From Chromatiaceae bacterium (GTDB lineage: Bacteria; Pseudomonadota; Gammaproteobacteria; Chromatiales; Chromatiaceae), in assembly GCA_022340805.1 (NCBI GenBank), contig JAJDNF010000054.1, forward strand, positions 1-64,000: a DNA stretch of 64,000 bases, in the 5' to 3' direction. Position 1 is the first letter of the stretch; each line of letters begins with the position of its first letter. The position numbers and the translations under genes were made by a program. This document shows positions 9,776 through 20,282 of the stretch, piece by piece. Below the pieces are notes generated by a model, which worked only from the letters and a program-made list of their open reading frames with translations, made no database searches and had not been told where the DNA came from.

Positions 9776-10660
9776 TCAATGGCGTCGTCCGTGCAACAGG
9801 ACCCAGTCTTCGCGGGCCTGTGCTGATGCTGATGCAAAGTCTATCTGCTGAGCATAGGCCCGGAGCACGTCGTCTGCCTGGGCGCTCAGGATCCCGGACA
9901 TCACCAACTCTCCACCGGGCCTGACCAGCGCCGCGATCTGTTTCGACAGCCCGATCAGCACATTGGCCAGGATGTTGGCGATCACCAGATCGACGGGCCG
10001 CGACGCAAACTCGCTGCTGTGCAGTACGCTGATGCGATCACCGACCCGGTTGCGTGCCGCGTTGTCGCGCGTGGCCAGGACTGCCTGCGGGTCGTGGTCG
10101 ACCGCGATCGCGTGGCGTGCACCGAGCTTCAGCGCGGCGATGGCCAGGACGCCCGAGCCGCAGCCGAAGTCGATCAGCGTCTTATCGACCAAGTCATGCG
10201 CATCCAGCCAGTCGAGGCACAGCGCGGTAGTGGGGTGGGTGCCGGTACCGAAGGCCAGACCGGGGTCGAGGTCCACGATCACGGCGTCGGGCTGCCCGAT
10301 CTCGCTGCCGCTCGGGCGGATCCACAGGCGCCTGCCGAAACGCATCGGTTTGAACTGGTCCATCCAGGCCCGCTCCCAGTCCTGGTCCTGCAGCCGATCC
10401 ACGCTCAGGCTGCGGCTCACGTCGGCAGACAATGCCTGGTTGATGGCGCTGCGCAGCATGTCCGCGTCCGTGGCGCCGTCGAACAGTCCGCTGACCCGCG
10501 TCGCCTGCCACAATGGCGTCTCACCAGGGCCCGGTTCGAGCATCGGCTCGTCGCCCGCGTCGTCGAGCGAGACCGCGACCGCGCCGAGGTCCTCGAGCAG
10601 CAGCTCGATCAGCGCGGCGCGCGATTTGTCGACAGTGAGGTGCAGTTGGAGCCAGGGCAT
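9776..10660 (-). CDS. prmA: ribosomal protein L11 methyltransferase
   Basis: 294 residues, the usual length. PrmA trimethylates lysines and the N-terminus of ribosomal protein L11 using SAM. An N-terminal substrate-recognition domain begins MPWLQLHLTVD. It is followed by the family signature DPGLAFGTGTHPTTALCLDWL and the SAM-binding loop IDFGCGSGVLAIAALKLGA, with VIANILANVLIGL as the NPPY-like post-motif. It lies downstream of accC and directly upstream of the DUF3426 gene. Confidence 0.96.
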   Translation of the reverse strand: MPWLQLHLTVDKSRAALIELLLEDLGAVAVSLDDAGDEPMLEPGPGETPLWQATRVSGLFDGATDADMLRSAINQALSADVSRSLSVDRLQDQDWERAWMDQFKPMRFGRRLWIRPSGSEIGQPDAVIVDLDPGLAFGTGTHPTTALCLDWLDAHDLVDKTLIDFGCGSGVLAIAALKLGARHAIAVDHDPQAVLATRDNAARNRVGDRISVLHSSEFASRPVDLVIANILANVLIGLSKQIAALVRPGGELVMSGILSAQADDVLRAYAQQIDFASASAQAREDWVLLHGRRH

Positions 10661-10768
10661 CGAAGTCGCGATCCAGGGTTCATGTGCGCGCGCACGGACA
10701 GGGACAGCCGCACCCGGCCTGGTTGGCAGGCACTGCGTGCGCTACGCGCTAAACCGGCCATACCCGCG

Positions 10769-12109
10769 TCAGAGTCCCAGCTTCTTCTCGAGATAGTGGA
10801 TGTTCATCCCGCCAGCCGCGAAATTCGGATCGGCCATGATCTCGGCCTGCAACGGTATGTTGGTCTTGATCCCGTCGATCACCATCTCCGAGAGGGCGGT
10901 GCGCATACGCGCAATAGCGACCGAACGCGTTTCACCATGCGTGATCAGTTTGCCGATCATCGAGTCGTAGTACGGCGGCACGCGGTAACCGTTGTACAGA
11001 TGCGTGTCGACCCGCACCCCCGGGCCGCCCGGCAGGTGCAGCTGGGTGATGTCGCCGGGGCTGGGCATGAAGTTTTTCGGGTCTTCGGCGTTGATCCGGC
11101 ACTCGATCGCGTGGCCGCGGATGTGGATGTCGTCCTGCGTGTAGCCGAGTGGTTCACCGCTGGCGATCAGCAGCTGCTCCCTGACGATATCGACCCCGGT
11201 AATCATCTCGGTGACCGGGTGCTCGACCTGCACACGGGTGTTCATCTCGATGAAATAGAACTCGCCGTTCTCGTACAGGAACTCGAAGGTGCCGGCGCCG
11301 CGGTAGCCGATCTGTCTGCAGGCCTCTGCGCAGCGGCTACCGACACGATGGCGCTGCTCCTCGCTGATCCCGGGCCCGGGCGCCTCTTCGACGACCTTCT
11401 GGTGGCGGCGCTGCATGGAGCAGTCGCGCTCGGCGAGGTGGATGGCGTGGCCATGCGTGTCCGCCAGCACCTGGAATTCAACGTGGCGCGGATTCTCGAG
11501 GAACTTCTCCATGTACACGGTTTCGTTGCCGAACGCGGCGCCGGCCTCGGCCTTGGTCAGCGAGATCGCGTTGAGCAGCGATGCCTCGGCGCGCACCACC
11601 CGCATGCCACGACCACCACCGCCACCGGCCGCCTTGACAATGACCGGGTAGCCGATCTCGCGCGCCAGCCTGAGCGTGCGTTCGTCGTTGTCGTCGATCG
11701 GGCCGTCCGAACCCGGGACGGTTGGCACCCCGGCCTGTTTCATCGCCTCGATCGCGGTGATCTTGTCGCCCATCAGGCGGATGGTCTCCGGGCGTGGGCC
11801 GATGAAGATAAAGCCCGATTGCTCGACGCGCTCGGCGAAGTCGGCGTTCTCCGACAGGAAACCGTAACCCGGGTGGATCGCCTGCGCGTCACACACCTCG
11901 GCCGCGCTGATGATCGCCGGGACGTTCAGATAACTGGCCGCGGACGCGGCCGGGCCGATGCATACCGACTCGTCGGCCAGGCGTACGTGCTTCAGGTCGC
12001 GGTCGGCCTCGGAATGGACCGCGACGGTCTTTATGCCGAGTTCGCGGCAGGCACGCAGGATGCGCAGCGCGATCTCCCCGCGGTTGGCAATGACAATCTT
12101 CTCCAACAT
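10769..12109 (-). CDS. accC: acetyl-CoA carboxylase, biotin carboxylase subunit
   Basis: 446 residues, normal length. It carboxylates the biotin on AccB with bicarbonate and ATP, the first half-reaction of fatty acid synthesis. Visible features are the N-terminal [20 protein letters not shown], the ATP-grasp glycine loop [13 protein letters not shown], and the catalytic stretch [19 protein letters not shown]. It begins four bases after the accB stop codon, forming the classic accBC operon. Confidence 0.97.
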   Translation of the reverse strand: MLEKIVIANRGEIALRILRACRELGIKTVAVHSEADRDLKHVRLADESVCIGPAASAASYLNVPAIISAAEVCDAQAIHPGYGFLSENADFAERVEQSGFIFIGPRPETIRLMGDKITAIEAMKQAGVPTVPGSDGPIDDNDERTLRLAREIGYPVIVKAAGGGGGRGMRVVRAEASLLNAISLTKAEAGAAFGNETVYMEKFLENPRHVEFQVLADTHGHAIHLAERDCSMQRRHQKVVEEAPGPGISEEQRHRVGSRCAEACRQIGYRGAGTFEFLYENGEFYFIEMNTRVQVEHPVTEMITGVDIVREQLLIASGEPLGYTQDDIHIRGHAIECRINAEDPKNFMPSPGDITQLHLPGGPGVRVDTHLYNGYRVPPYYDSMIGKLITHGETRSVAIARMRTALSEMVIDGIKTNIPLQAEIMADPNFAAGGMNIHYLEKKLGL

Positions 12110-12113
12110 GGGA

Positions 12114-12566
12114 TCAGCCGATCACGAACAGCGGTTCGTTGTACTCGACCGGCTGGCCGTTTTCGACCAGGACCTCGATCACCTTGCCCGACTTGTCGGA
12201 TTCGATCTGGTTGAGGATCTTCATTGCCTCGATGATGCACAGGGTTTCACCGTCGGACACCGATTGACCCTCGACCACGAACGGTTTTGCGCCCGGTGAC
12301 GGCGCGCGGTAGAAGGTGCCGACCATCGGCGAGCGGATGATGTGGCCTTCGGGCTCTTTCGGCGCCGCAGGTGCGCTCGGCGCTAGGGGTGCAGCAGCGG
12401 CTGCCGGTGCGGCCATCGGTGCGGCCATCGGTGCGGCGAACATCGTCGGGGCCATGCCGCTGGTGCGGCTGATCCGCACCGACTCCTCGCCTTCGTGGAT
12501 CTCGATCTCGGCGACGTCCGACTCCTCGAGCAGTTCGATAAGTTTCTTGACCTTGCGGATATCCAT
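12114..12566 (-). CDS. accB: acetyl-CoA carboxylase, biotin carboxyl carrier protein
   Basis: 150 residues. The C-terminal biotinyl domain carries the lysine that is biotinylated, Lys116 in [10 protein letters not shown], and the thumb region [15 protein letters not shown]. The middle (about residues 38-72) is a flexible Ala/Pro/Met linker partly built from a repeated AAPMAAP element. The N-terminal [22 protein letters not shown] is typical. It is cytoplasmic, pairs with AccC, and is encoded downstream of aroQ. Confidence 0.97.
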   Translation of the reverse strand: MDIRKVKKLIELLEESDVAEIEIHEGEESVRISRTSGMAPTMFAAPMAAPMAAPAAAAAPLAPSAPAAPKEPEGHIIRSPMVGTFYRAPSPGAKPFVVEGQSVSDGETLCIIEAMKILNQIESDKSGKVIEVLVENGQPVEYNEPLFVIG

Positions 12567-12603
12567 CAGGATCTTTCCTTGCGTTCAGATATTCTCGTTT
12601 CGT

Positions 12604-13038
12604 TCATGCGGCCAGCCTGCGCAGTGCGGCGGCCAGTGCCAACTCGTAGCCGTGCGCGCCCAGACCGCTGATCACGCCGACCGCCACGTCCGAGAGATAG
12701 GAGTGGTGGCGGAAGGGTTCACGGGCAAACACGTTCGACAGGTGCACCTCGATGAATGGGATCTTTACCCCCAGCAGCGCATCACGCAGCGCGACGCTGG
12801 TGTGGGTCAGCGCGGCGGGGTTGATCAGGATGAAGTGCACCCGATCGGACCCGGCGCGGTGAATTCGGTCGATCAGTGCGGATTCGGCATTGCTCTGGAA
12901 GAACGCGATCTCGTGGTCCGCGGCGAGCGCCGCGAGGCGCGCCTCGATGCTGGCCAGCGTATCTTGTCCGTACAGTCCGGGTTCGCGCGATCCCAGCAGG
13001 TTCAGGTTCGGGCCGTTGAGGACAAGGATGCGCGCCAT
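12604..13038 (-). CDS. aroQ: type II 3-dehydroquinate dehydratase
   Basis: 144 residues from ATG at 13038 ([16 protein letters not shown]). It is the third step of the shikimate pathway, 3-dehydroquinate to 3-dehydroshikimate. Type II hallmarks are present: the lid tyrosine in [23 protein letters not shown], and the active-site region [21 protein letters not shown] and EVHLSN. An upstream in-frame extension to 13125 has no family match. The aroQ-accB-accC order is conserved across gammaproteobacteria. Confidence 0.96.
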   Translation of the reverse strand: MARILVLNGPNLNLLGSREPGLYGQDTLASIEARLAALAADHEIAFFQSNAESALIDRIHRAGSDRVHFILINPAALTHTSVALRDALLGVKIPFIEVHLSNVFAREPFRHHSYLSDVAVGVISGLGAHGYELALAAALRRLAA

Positions 13039-13189
13039 CTCGTGTCGTTTCCTCGAGCACCATGCAGCTGGCGCCCCGTTTGTCTTGCCGGGATTTGTGC
13101 CGAAATGGCCAAAACTTGCGCGCAATTGTCGGACAGCCGGCAGGTTTTGTCTAGGGCGGGAATTCCCCCCGGATGGCCAGCCGGGGCGC

Positions 13190-13744
13190 TTATCCCGGCG
13201 CTGTCAGCTTGCGTAACAGCGGTTCGAGCTGGCTGCGCTCGAGCCCGCCCGCGTGGCGCAATACCACGCTGCCGCCAGGCTTGGTCACGACCGTGAATGG
13301 CAGGCCCTCGTAACGGTTGCCGAGCCTGCGCGACAGGGATATCGCCTCGATGTCGCCCATCAGGATCGGATAGTTGACGCCGTAGCTGTCGGCGAAATCG
13401 CGTACCGGGTCCTCGTCGTCAATCGCTATGCCGATGAACTGCACGTTGCCTGCGAAGGCCTCCTGCAGGGCGACGAACTCGGGCGTCTCCTTGCGACAGG
13501 GGGGGCACCAGGTTGCCCAGAAATTCAGCACCACGATCTTATCGGTAAATTCGTTGCTGCTGCGTCGGCGGCCGTCCAGGTCGGTGTAGGCGAAGCTCGG
13601 TAGCACGTCGACCTGCTGCACGGATTCGACCGGCGTCGTGATATCGGGCCGGCTGGCATGGTCAAACGCCCGCCAGGCGAAGCCACTGGCGCCGCCGATC
13701 ACTACGCCACCGATGGCGAGCAGGAAATAGTTGGAAATCTTCAA
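13190..13744 (-). CDS. TlpA/ResA-like periplasmic thiol-disulfide oxidoreductase
   Basis: 184 residues. An N-terminal hydrophobic helix ([20 protein letters not shown]) anchors or exports the protein. The thioredoxin-like domain has the redox pair Cys80-Pro-Pro-Cys83 in [13 protein letters not shown], the cis-proline in EGLPFTVV, and the TlpA-type insertion. The start is a TTG overlapping the dsbD stop (TTGA), so it is translationally coupled to dsbD and is a likely recipient of DsbD electrons. The exact client (cytochrome c maturation or another) cannot be read from the sequence. Confidence 0.88.
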   Translation of the reverse strand: MKISNYFLLAIGGVVIGGASGFAWRAFDHASRPDITTPVESVQQVDVLPSFAYTDLDGRRRSSNEFTDKIVVLNFWATWCPPCRKETPEFVALQEAFAGNVQFIGIAIDDEDPVRDFADSYGVNYPILMGDIEAISLSRRLGNRYEGLPFTVVTKPGGSVVLRHAGGLERSQLEPLLRKLTAPG

Positions 13745-16137
13745 TTCTTGAGTACCTCACTCACATGCGGGGCGAATTTCTCAGGTCCCTTGAACCCAAG
13801 CAGGCGCAGATTCTTACGCTCGGCGCCGTCTGCTCCCCAGAAGATCATCGCCGGCGGTGCCGGGATCCCGATGCGCTCCTGGAGTGCCTTGTCATGATCG
13901 TCCTGGCGGGTCACGTCGGCCTGCAACAGCACCATCTGTGCCATCAAATCGCGAACCTGTGGATCGGGGAAGGTCTGCTTCTCCATCTGTTTGCAGTACA
14001 CACACCAGTCGGCATAGAAGTCGAGCATCACCGGTTGCCCCTGCGCCTTGGCGGCCGCCAGTTCGCGGTCCAGGTCGGCCAGCGTCTTGATCCGCCTGAA
14101 CGTCGCGTGCTCGGCCTGGCCGGCCACTGCGCCGCCGCCGGCAAACAATCCGCGCAACGGTTGCAGGGTATCTTTGCCGCCGAAGGCCGCACCCACCATG
14201 AAGGTCGCGCCATAGATCACGGCCGCCAGACCGAGCCCCTTCCATAACTTGGCCCAGCCGCCGGCCTCGGCGCCCAGCGGCTCGATCGCCCCCATGTAGA
14301 TGCCCGAGCCGATCAGCAGCAGCCCCCAGGCCAGCATGATGAGCGTCGGCGAAAGGTAGGTCGGTACGAGTCGTTCGAGCATGGTCAGGGCTATGCCCAG
14401 CATCAATACGCCGAACACCGCCTTGACCGCGTCCATCCAGGCGCCGGCCCGCGGCAGCAGCTTGCCGGCCGACGCGCCTATCAGCAACAGTGGTATGCCC
14501 ATGCCGATCCCCATCGCGAACAGGGCCGCGCCGCCCAGCACGCCGTCGCCAGTCTGGCTGATGAAGATCAATGCGCCGGCCAGCGGCGGTGCCAGGCAGG
14601 GGCCGACGATCAGTGCAGACAGCAACCCCATGATGGCGACGCCTGCGTAGCTGCCGCCCTGCTGGCGGTTGCTGATCTCGGTGAGCTTGCTCTGCAGGCC
14701 CGAGGGCAGCTGCAGTTCATAGAATCCAAACATCGAGAACGCCAGCGCGACGAAGATGGCGGCGAAGCCGATCAGCCAGGCCGGCTGTTGCAACGTGGCC
14801 GACAGGTTGACGCTGAACAGCCCCACCAGGATGCCGGCGATCGTATAGGTGACGGCCATTGCCAGCACGTACACCAGCGACAGCATGAATCCCTTGCGTG
14901 CGGTGATGTGTCTGCCGTGTCCGGCAATGATGCCGGACAGGATCGGGATCATCGGGAATACGCAGGGTGTGAGCGACAGCAGCACGCCGATGCCGAAGAA
15001 GCTCGCGACGATCACCAGAAAGTCGCCGCCGGCGAGCAGGCCTGCTATCTGATCTTGCTCGGACTGCTGCGGTGCCGTCGCAGCTACGGTCGCGGCCGGC
15101 TGGCCGGCGCTGGTGCTCGTCGGAGTCGCGGCGGCCGCGACTCCGGCGCCGCTGCCGGGGGGCAGGTCGAGCTTCAGCTCGGTGTTCTGCGGTGGGTAAC
15201 AGATGCCACGATCGGCGCAACCCTGGTAACGGGCAATCAGCGTGGCCGTGGTCGCCGCGGTATTGCTGCGCAGCAGCGGTATGTCCAGATCGATCATGTG
15301 ATGGTAGACGGCGACATCGCCGATGCTGCCGTCGGGTTTGATCGAGTCCTTCTTGATATCCGGGTCGGGCAGGCTGAATGCGCCGAGCTGAACGCCGTCG
15401 CCGACCAGTTCCAGCTTGACCTTGTCCTGGTAGAGGTAGGTGCCGTCGGCGATTGTCCACTGCACCTGCAGACGCTGGCCGTCGCCGCTGCTGGCGCTGA
15501 CCTGGAAGGCCTTCTCGGGCGGCAGGATGTCGTCTTCCTCGACGCCCAGGCCGAGGTCCGCGCCGAGTTGCGAGAGCTCCCTCAGCGGATCCCCGTCGCT
15601 CGCGGCCACGGCCGGTTCGGGCTGCGCCTCCGGCAGCGGTGGAGCGCTGCCCTCCGGTGCGAAGCTGTCGACCGCATTCGGGTCGACCGGTGGCGGACTG
15701 TCTGCGGCCTGGCTCAATGCGACCAGCACGGTCTGGGTATGCGGCGGATAGCAGATCCCCGCATCGGCGCAGCCCTGGGAGCGTGCCTTGAGCGTGAGTA
15801 TCTCGGCATTGCCCGGGACCGCAGTGAGTGGCACGTCGATGGTCACCCGGTCGCGGTAGATCTCTACCTCGCCGAAGATAGGGTCGTTCTTGGTCTCGGC
15901 CGGAGGCAGGTCCGGGTCGCCGAGCTCGACACCTGCCGCGTCGCCCTGGAAGCGGAATTTGCTCTGGTAGAGGTAATAACCCTTGGCAATCTGCCAGTTG
16001 AAGCGCAGCGTGTTCGGGTCGCGCGCCTCGGCGGAGATCACAAAGGCCTGGTCGGGCTTGAGGAATTCCTCTTCAGCCTGGGCAATTGGCAGAATTGTCA
16101 GGAGCGCCAGGGCGGCCGCGGTCAGTTTTCTGTACAT
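13741..16137 (-). CDS. dsbD: thiol:disulfide interchange protein DsbD with duplicated N-terminal alpha domain
   Basis: 798 residues, about 200 longer than typical DsbD. Layout: signal peptide 1-21; a first alpha domain (about 25-140) with redox pair Cys123/Cys129 in QGCADAGICYPP; a Pro/Glu-rich linker; a second alpha-like domain (about 205-325) with Cys307/Cys313 in QGCADRGICYPP; an eight-helix membrane core with Cys392 and Cys514; and a C-terminal thioredoxin domain with Cys712/Cys715 in YADWCVYCKQ. It moves electrons from cytoplasmic thioredoxin to periplasmic thiol proteins. The ATG at 16137 (MYRKLTA) lies inside the cutA end, overlapping it by 16 bases; an in-frame ATG four codons upstream is possible. 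Confidence 0.95.
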   Translation of the reverse strand: MYRKLTAAALALLTILPIAQAEEEFLKPDQAFVISAEARDPNTLRFNWQIAKGYYLYQSKFRFQGDAAGVELGDPDLPPAETKNDPIFGEVEIYRDRVTIDVPLTAVPGNAEILTLKARSQGCADAGICYPPHTQTVLVALSQAADSPPPVDPNAVDSFAPEGSAPPLPEAQPEPAVAASDGDPLRELSQLGADLGLGVEEDDILPPEKAFQVSASSGDGQRLQVQWTIADGTYLYQDKVKLELVGDGVQLGAFSLPDPDIKKDSIKPDGSIGDVAVYHHMIDLDIPLLRSNTAATTATLIARYQGCADRGICYPPQNTELKLDLPPGSGAGVAAAATPTSTSAGQPAATVAATAPQQSEQDQIAGLLAGGDFLVIVASFFGIGVLLSLTPCVFPMIPILSGIIAGHGRHITARKGFMLSLVYVLAMAVTYTIAGILVGLFSVNLSATLQQPAWLIGFAAIFVALAFSMFGFYELQLPSGLQSKLTEISNRQQGGSYAGVAIMGLLSALIVGPCLAPPLAGALIFISQTGDGVLGGAALFAMGIGMGIPLLLIGASAGKLLPRAGAWMDAVKAVFGVLMLGIALTMLERLVPTYLSPTLIMLAWGLLLIGSGIYMGAIEPLGAEAGGWAKLWKGLGLAAVIYGATFMVGAAFGGKDTLQPLRGLFAGGGAVAGQAEHATFRRIKTLADLDRELAAAKAQGQPVMLDFYADWCVYCKQMEKQTFPDPQVRDLMAQMVLLQADVTRQDDHDKALQERIGIPAPPAMIFWGADGAERKNLRLLGFKGPEKFAPHVSEVLKN

Positions 16138-16448
16138 GCTTCGATCCACGCCAGGTAGTCAGTTAGACCCTCGGTGATGGGGACTGCAATCACCTCCGGA
16201 AGTTCATAGGGATGGGCGGCCACGATCGCCTCCTGCAGCGAGGCATAACGCGCCCGCGATGTCTTAATCGTCAGTATGACCTCGCTGCCGCGCTCGATGC
16301 GGCCCCGCCACCGATAGATGGAGGTCACCGGCAGACCGACATTCACGCACGCGGCGAGACCCGCCCCAACCAGCGCTGACGCGAGTTTCTCGCCGGCCTG
16401 TTGATCTGGCAAGGTCGTCATTACGAGCAGGGCATCTGGCATCGGCAC
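16122..16448 (-). CDS. cutA: CutA1 divalent-cation tolerance protein
   Basis: 108 residues, normal length. CutA1 proteins form a very stable trimer with a ferredoxin-like fold; in E. coli cutA mutants are copper sensitive. Conserved stretches are MTTLPDQQAGEKLASALVGA, LAACVNVG, SIYRWRGRIERGSEVILTIKT and HPYELPEVIAVPI. It is encoded immediately before and overlapping dsbD, as cutA and dsbD are in E. coli. Confidence 0.95.
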   Translation of the reverse strand: MPMPDALLVMTTLPDQQAGEKLASALVGAGLAACVNVGLPVTSIYRWRGRIERGSEVILTIKTSRARYASLQEAIVAAHPYELPEVIAVPITEGLTDYLAWIEACTEN

Positions 16449-16711
16449 GACCTCCGGGTGCAGCGCGGTTAAGAATTGCGCATACTCGACCCAATCTGAT
16501 CAGGGGCGCAAGTTTATGCCGGATCAGTGCCTCGGTCACAGTCCGTTGCAGCGTCGGCTGCCCCGGGCTGTTCGGGCCGGCGGCGCCGATCTTTGTGTCA
16601 TTCGGGTTAAGCTGCATCCCGGCGTCGCGCTGGCGCCTGTTGTCTTCTGTCCTCGATCGGGGTGGCGGTCGGGTACGGGGTTCCCTTCACCTGTCCGCCC
16701 GTTGGTTTCAG

Positions 16712-17158
16712 ATGCCCGGTCCGATCCTTGTCTTCCTGGTCGTTTTCGTCGGTGCGCCGCTGGTCGAACTGTATCTGATGATCCAGGTCGGGGCTGAGAT
16801 CGGTGCCATTCCGACCATCGGCCTGTCGATCTTTACCGCGGTGCTGGGCGGCGTGCTGGTGCGCAGGCAGGGTTTGGGGGTGCTGTTCCGTGTACAGGCT
16901 GCACTGCAACGGCATGAGGTCCCGGCGCTCGAAATGCTGGACGGGGCCGTGTTGCTGGTGGTCGGCCTGGCGTTGCTGCTACCCGGGTTCATCACCGACG
17001 CGATCGGTTTCTTGCTGCTGATTCCGCCGCTGCGTCGCTGGCTGATCGTGCGCTGGCTGAAGGCCCGCGGCACGCTGCGGCCGGCGCCGGGTGGCGCCAC
17101 TCAACCGGAAAACCGGCCTGATCGGATCATCGAGGGCGATTTCAGGCGCGACGACTGA
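16712..17158 (+). CDS. fxsA: FxsA-family membrane protein
   Basis: 148 residues from ATG at 16712 (MPGPILVFLVVFVGAPLVELYLM). FxsA is an inner-membrane protein whose overproduction in E. coli relieves phage T7 exclusion by F; its normal role is unknown. Features are an opening hydrophobic helix, the conserved IGLSIFTAVLGGVLVRRQGL, a second helix block LLVVGLALLLPGFITDAIGFLLLIPPLR, and a polar C-terminal tail. Neighbourhood with cutA/dsbD and groESL matches the E. coli fxsA-groE region. The upstream 263-base gap to cutA is divergent and should hold both promoters. Confidence 0.92.
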   Translation: MPGPILVFLVVFVGAPLVELYLMIQVGAEIGAIPTIGLSIFTAVLGGVLVRRQGLGVLFRVQAALQRHEVPALEMLDGAVLLVVGLALLLPGFITDAIGFLLLIPPLRRWLIVRWLKARGTLRPAPGGATQPENRPDRIIEGDFRRDD

Positions 17159-17179
17159 GCGGCGGGCCGGGCCGCCGAT

Positions 17180-17695
17180 TCAGGCGTCGAATCGGACCGG
17201 GGGGCGGCCTGTCACAACGGCCACCAGGTCGACGAAGCGGTCGAATCCGTCGGCCAGTTCGCCAAACACCTCGGCCTGCGCCTGCTCGTTCGGGCGCGTT
17301 GCGGTCTGCTGCAGATAGCCGTAAGCGTTGCCGCCCATCGCGACGCAGTAGTCGAGGTCCTGGAAGTGGCGGCTCAGGCGCCCGGCGAACAGACCGCCGA
17401 CGAACAGCGCGATGTCGCCTAGTCGCTGCAGCCACAGCCGGCGTTCACGTTGACTGCGTGCCTCCAGCGCCTCGCCGTACAGCAGCGCCAGCGAGCGCAG
17501 TTGGGTGCGATCGTTGTCGAAGTCGAAGACCTGTTCGCTGCGCGCGAATTGGCACAGCAGCGACGCCAGGTAGTGCAGGGTTGCCTGGTCGGCGCCAAGG
17601 TGACGTTGGGTGGCCGCCGTATGCACCGCGTGATGGAAATACTCGCTCAATCGCGTGGCCTGAATCACAAGGCCGTGGTCTGGTCCCGGCATCAC
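17180..17695 (-). CDS. conserved-looking protein of unknown function
   Basis: 171 residues, no signal peptide and no membrane helix. The composition is that of a real soluble helical protein: ATLHYLASLLCQFARSEQVF, then ERRLWLQRLGDIALFVGGLF, then LADGFDRFVDLVAVV. I cannot assign it to a named family. It converges on fxsA with only 21 bases between stops and is transcribed away from groES. Nothing visible indicates an enzymatic activity; a heat-shock link is only suggested by position. Confidence 0.7.
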   Translation of the reverse strand: MMPGPDHGLVIQATRLSEYFHHAVHTAATQRHLGADQATLHYLASLLCQFARSEQVFDFDNDRTQLRSLALLYGEALEARSQRERRLWLQRLGDIALFVGGLFAGRLSRHFQDLDYCVAMGGNAYGYLQQTATRPNEQAQAEVFGELADGFDRFVDLVAVVTGRPPVRFDA

Positions 17696-17980
17696 TCACC
17701 TCCTGCGCGCTGCCCGCTTCTCTCCGGGGGGAAGCGCGGACTAAGTCCATCCTGGAATTCTCAGGGCGCACCACGGCGCATACGTGCTTTGCGCCTTGTC
17801 GCGACATCAACCGCTTGGCGCGGTGGAGCTTGGCGGCCCACTACCGCGTCGCGGCAGCGCCGATTAAACCAGGGCTTGCCTAGTGTTTTTTACGACATAT
17901 TTACAAAAATGTTTAGTTATCAGCACTTTGTTGTTGCGAGTGCCAGAAATCCTGGCGCCCGAAATTTTTGCGCTGCGCCC

Positions 17981-18008
17981 TTGACTTGAACGTGATCGGC
18001 CCTATTAT
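17981..18008 (+). promoter_or_regulatory. sigma70-type promoter of groESL
   Basis: TTGACT (17981-17986) and TATTAT (18003-18008) are separated by 16 bases, a close match to the -35/-10 consensus. It sits about 95 bases before the groES start, and the CIRCE operator begins at its last base. The preceding stretch from 17696 to 17980 holds no gene; it becomes notably A/T-rich after about 17880. I did not find a convincing separate sigma32-type promoter. Confidence 0.7.
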
Positions 18009-18034
18009 TAGCACTCGCCCGTAGCGAGTGCTAA
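18008..18034. promoter_or_regulatory. CIRCE operator (HrcA binding site)
   Basis: TTAGCACTC, nine spacer bases, then GAGTGCTAA: a perfect 9-9-9 CIRCE inverted repeat. CIRCE is the binding site for the repressor HrcA, which holds groE off until heat shock titrates GroEL away from it. It overlaps the presumed transcription start just downstream of the -10 box, the classical position for repression. hrcA itself is not in this window. Confidence 0.95.
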
Positions 18035-18102
18035 TAAGGCGTTCGCGAAAAATCAATCAAGTTCAAACACTTCTCGTATTAGAAATCAGGAGATTCCGCG
18101 AA

Positions 18103-20084
<1,982 letters not shown>

Positions 20085-20158
20085 TCGCCCTCCGGGAAGG
20101 TCGGGCCCTGCCGGACATCGCTGGACAGCTGCGGCCTGCCTGGTGATCCCGAGCCAAC

Positions 20159-20198
20159 AAACCCCGCCTGGAGCAATCCGGGCGGGGTTTGTTTTTTT
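20159..20198 (+). terminator. Rho-independent terminator of groESL
   Basis: A stem of AAACCCCGCC (20159-20168) with GGCGGGGTTT (20181-20190), a 12-base loop, followed by a run of T (20192-20198). It lies 75 bases after the groEL stop, and also separates it from the convergent phosphatase gene. Confidence 0.9.
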
Positions 20199-20282
20199 AC
20201 CTATGGATCGTGTCGGTCGGCCGCTGCTTCGGCGTTGCCCGCGATCGGCCCCGGCGGGTCGGGACGCCGCTTGCGTTGCAGC

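Noticed and set aside
10019..12214. Long plus-strand open frame of over 700 codons opposite prmA and accC
   Set aside because: It is the mirror of strongly conserved prmA and accC coding sequence; its translation shows no domain, and high G+C makes such antisense frames common.
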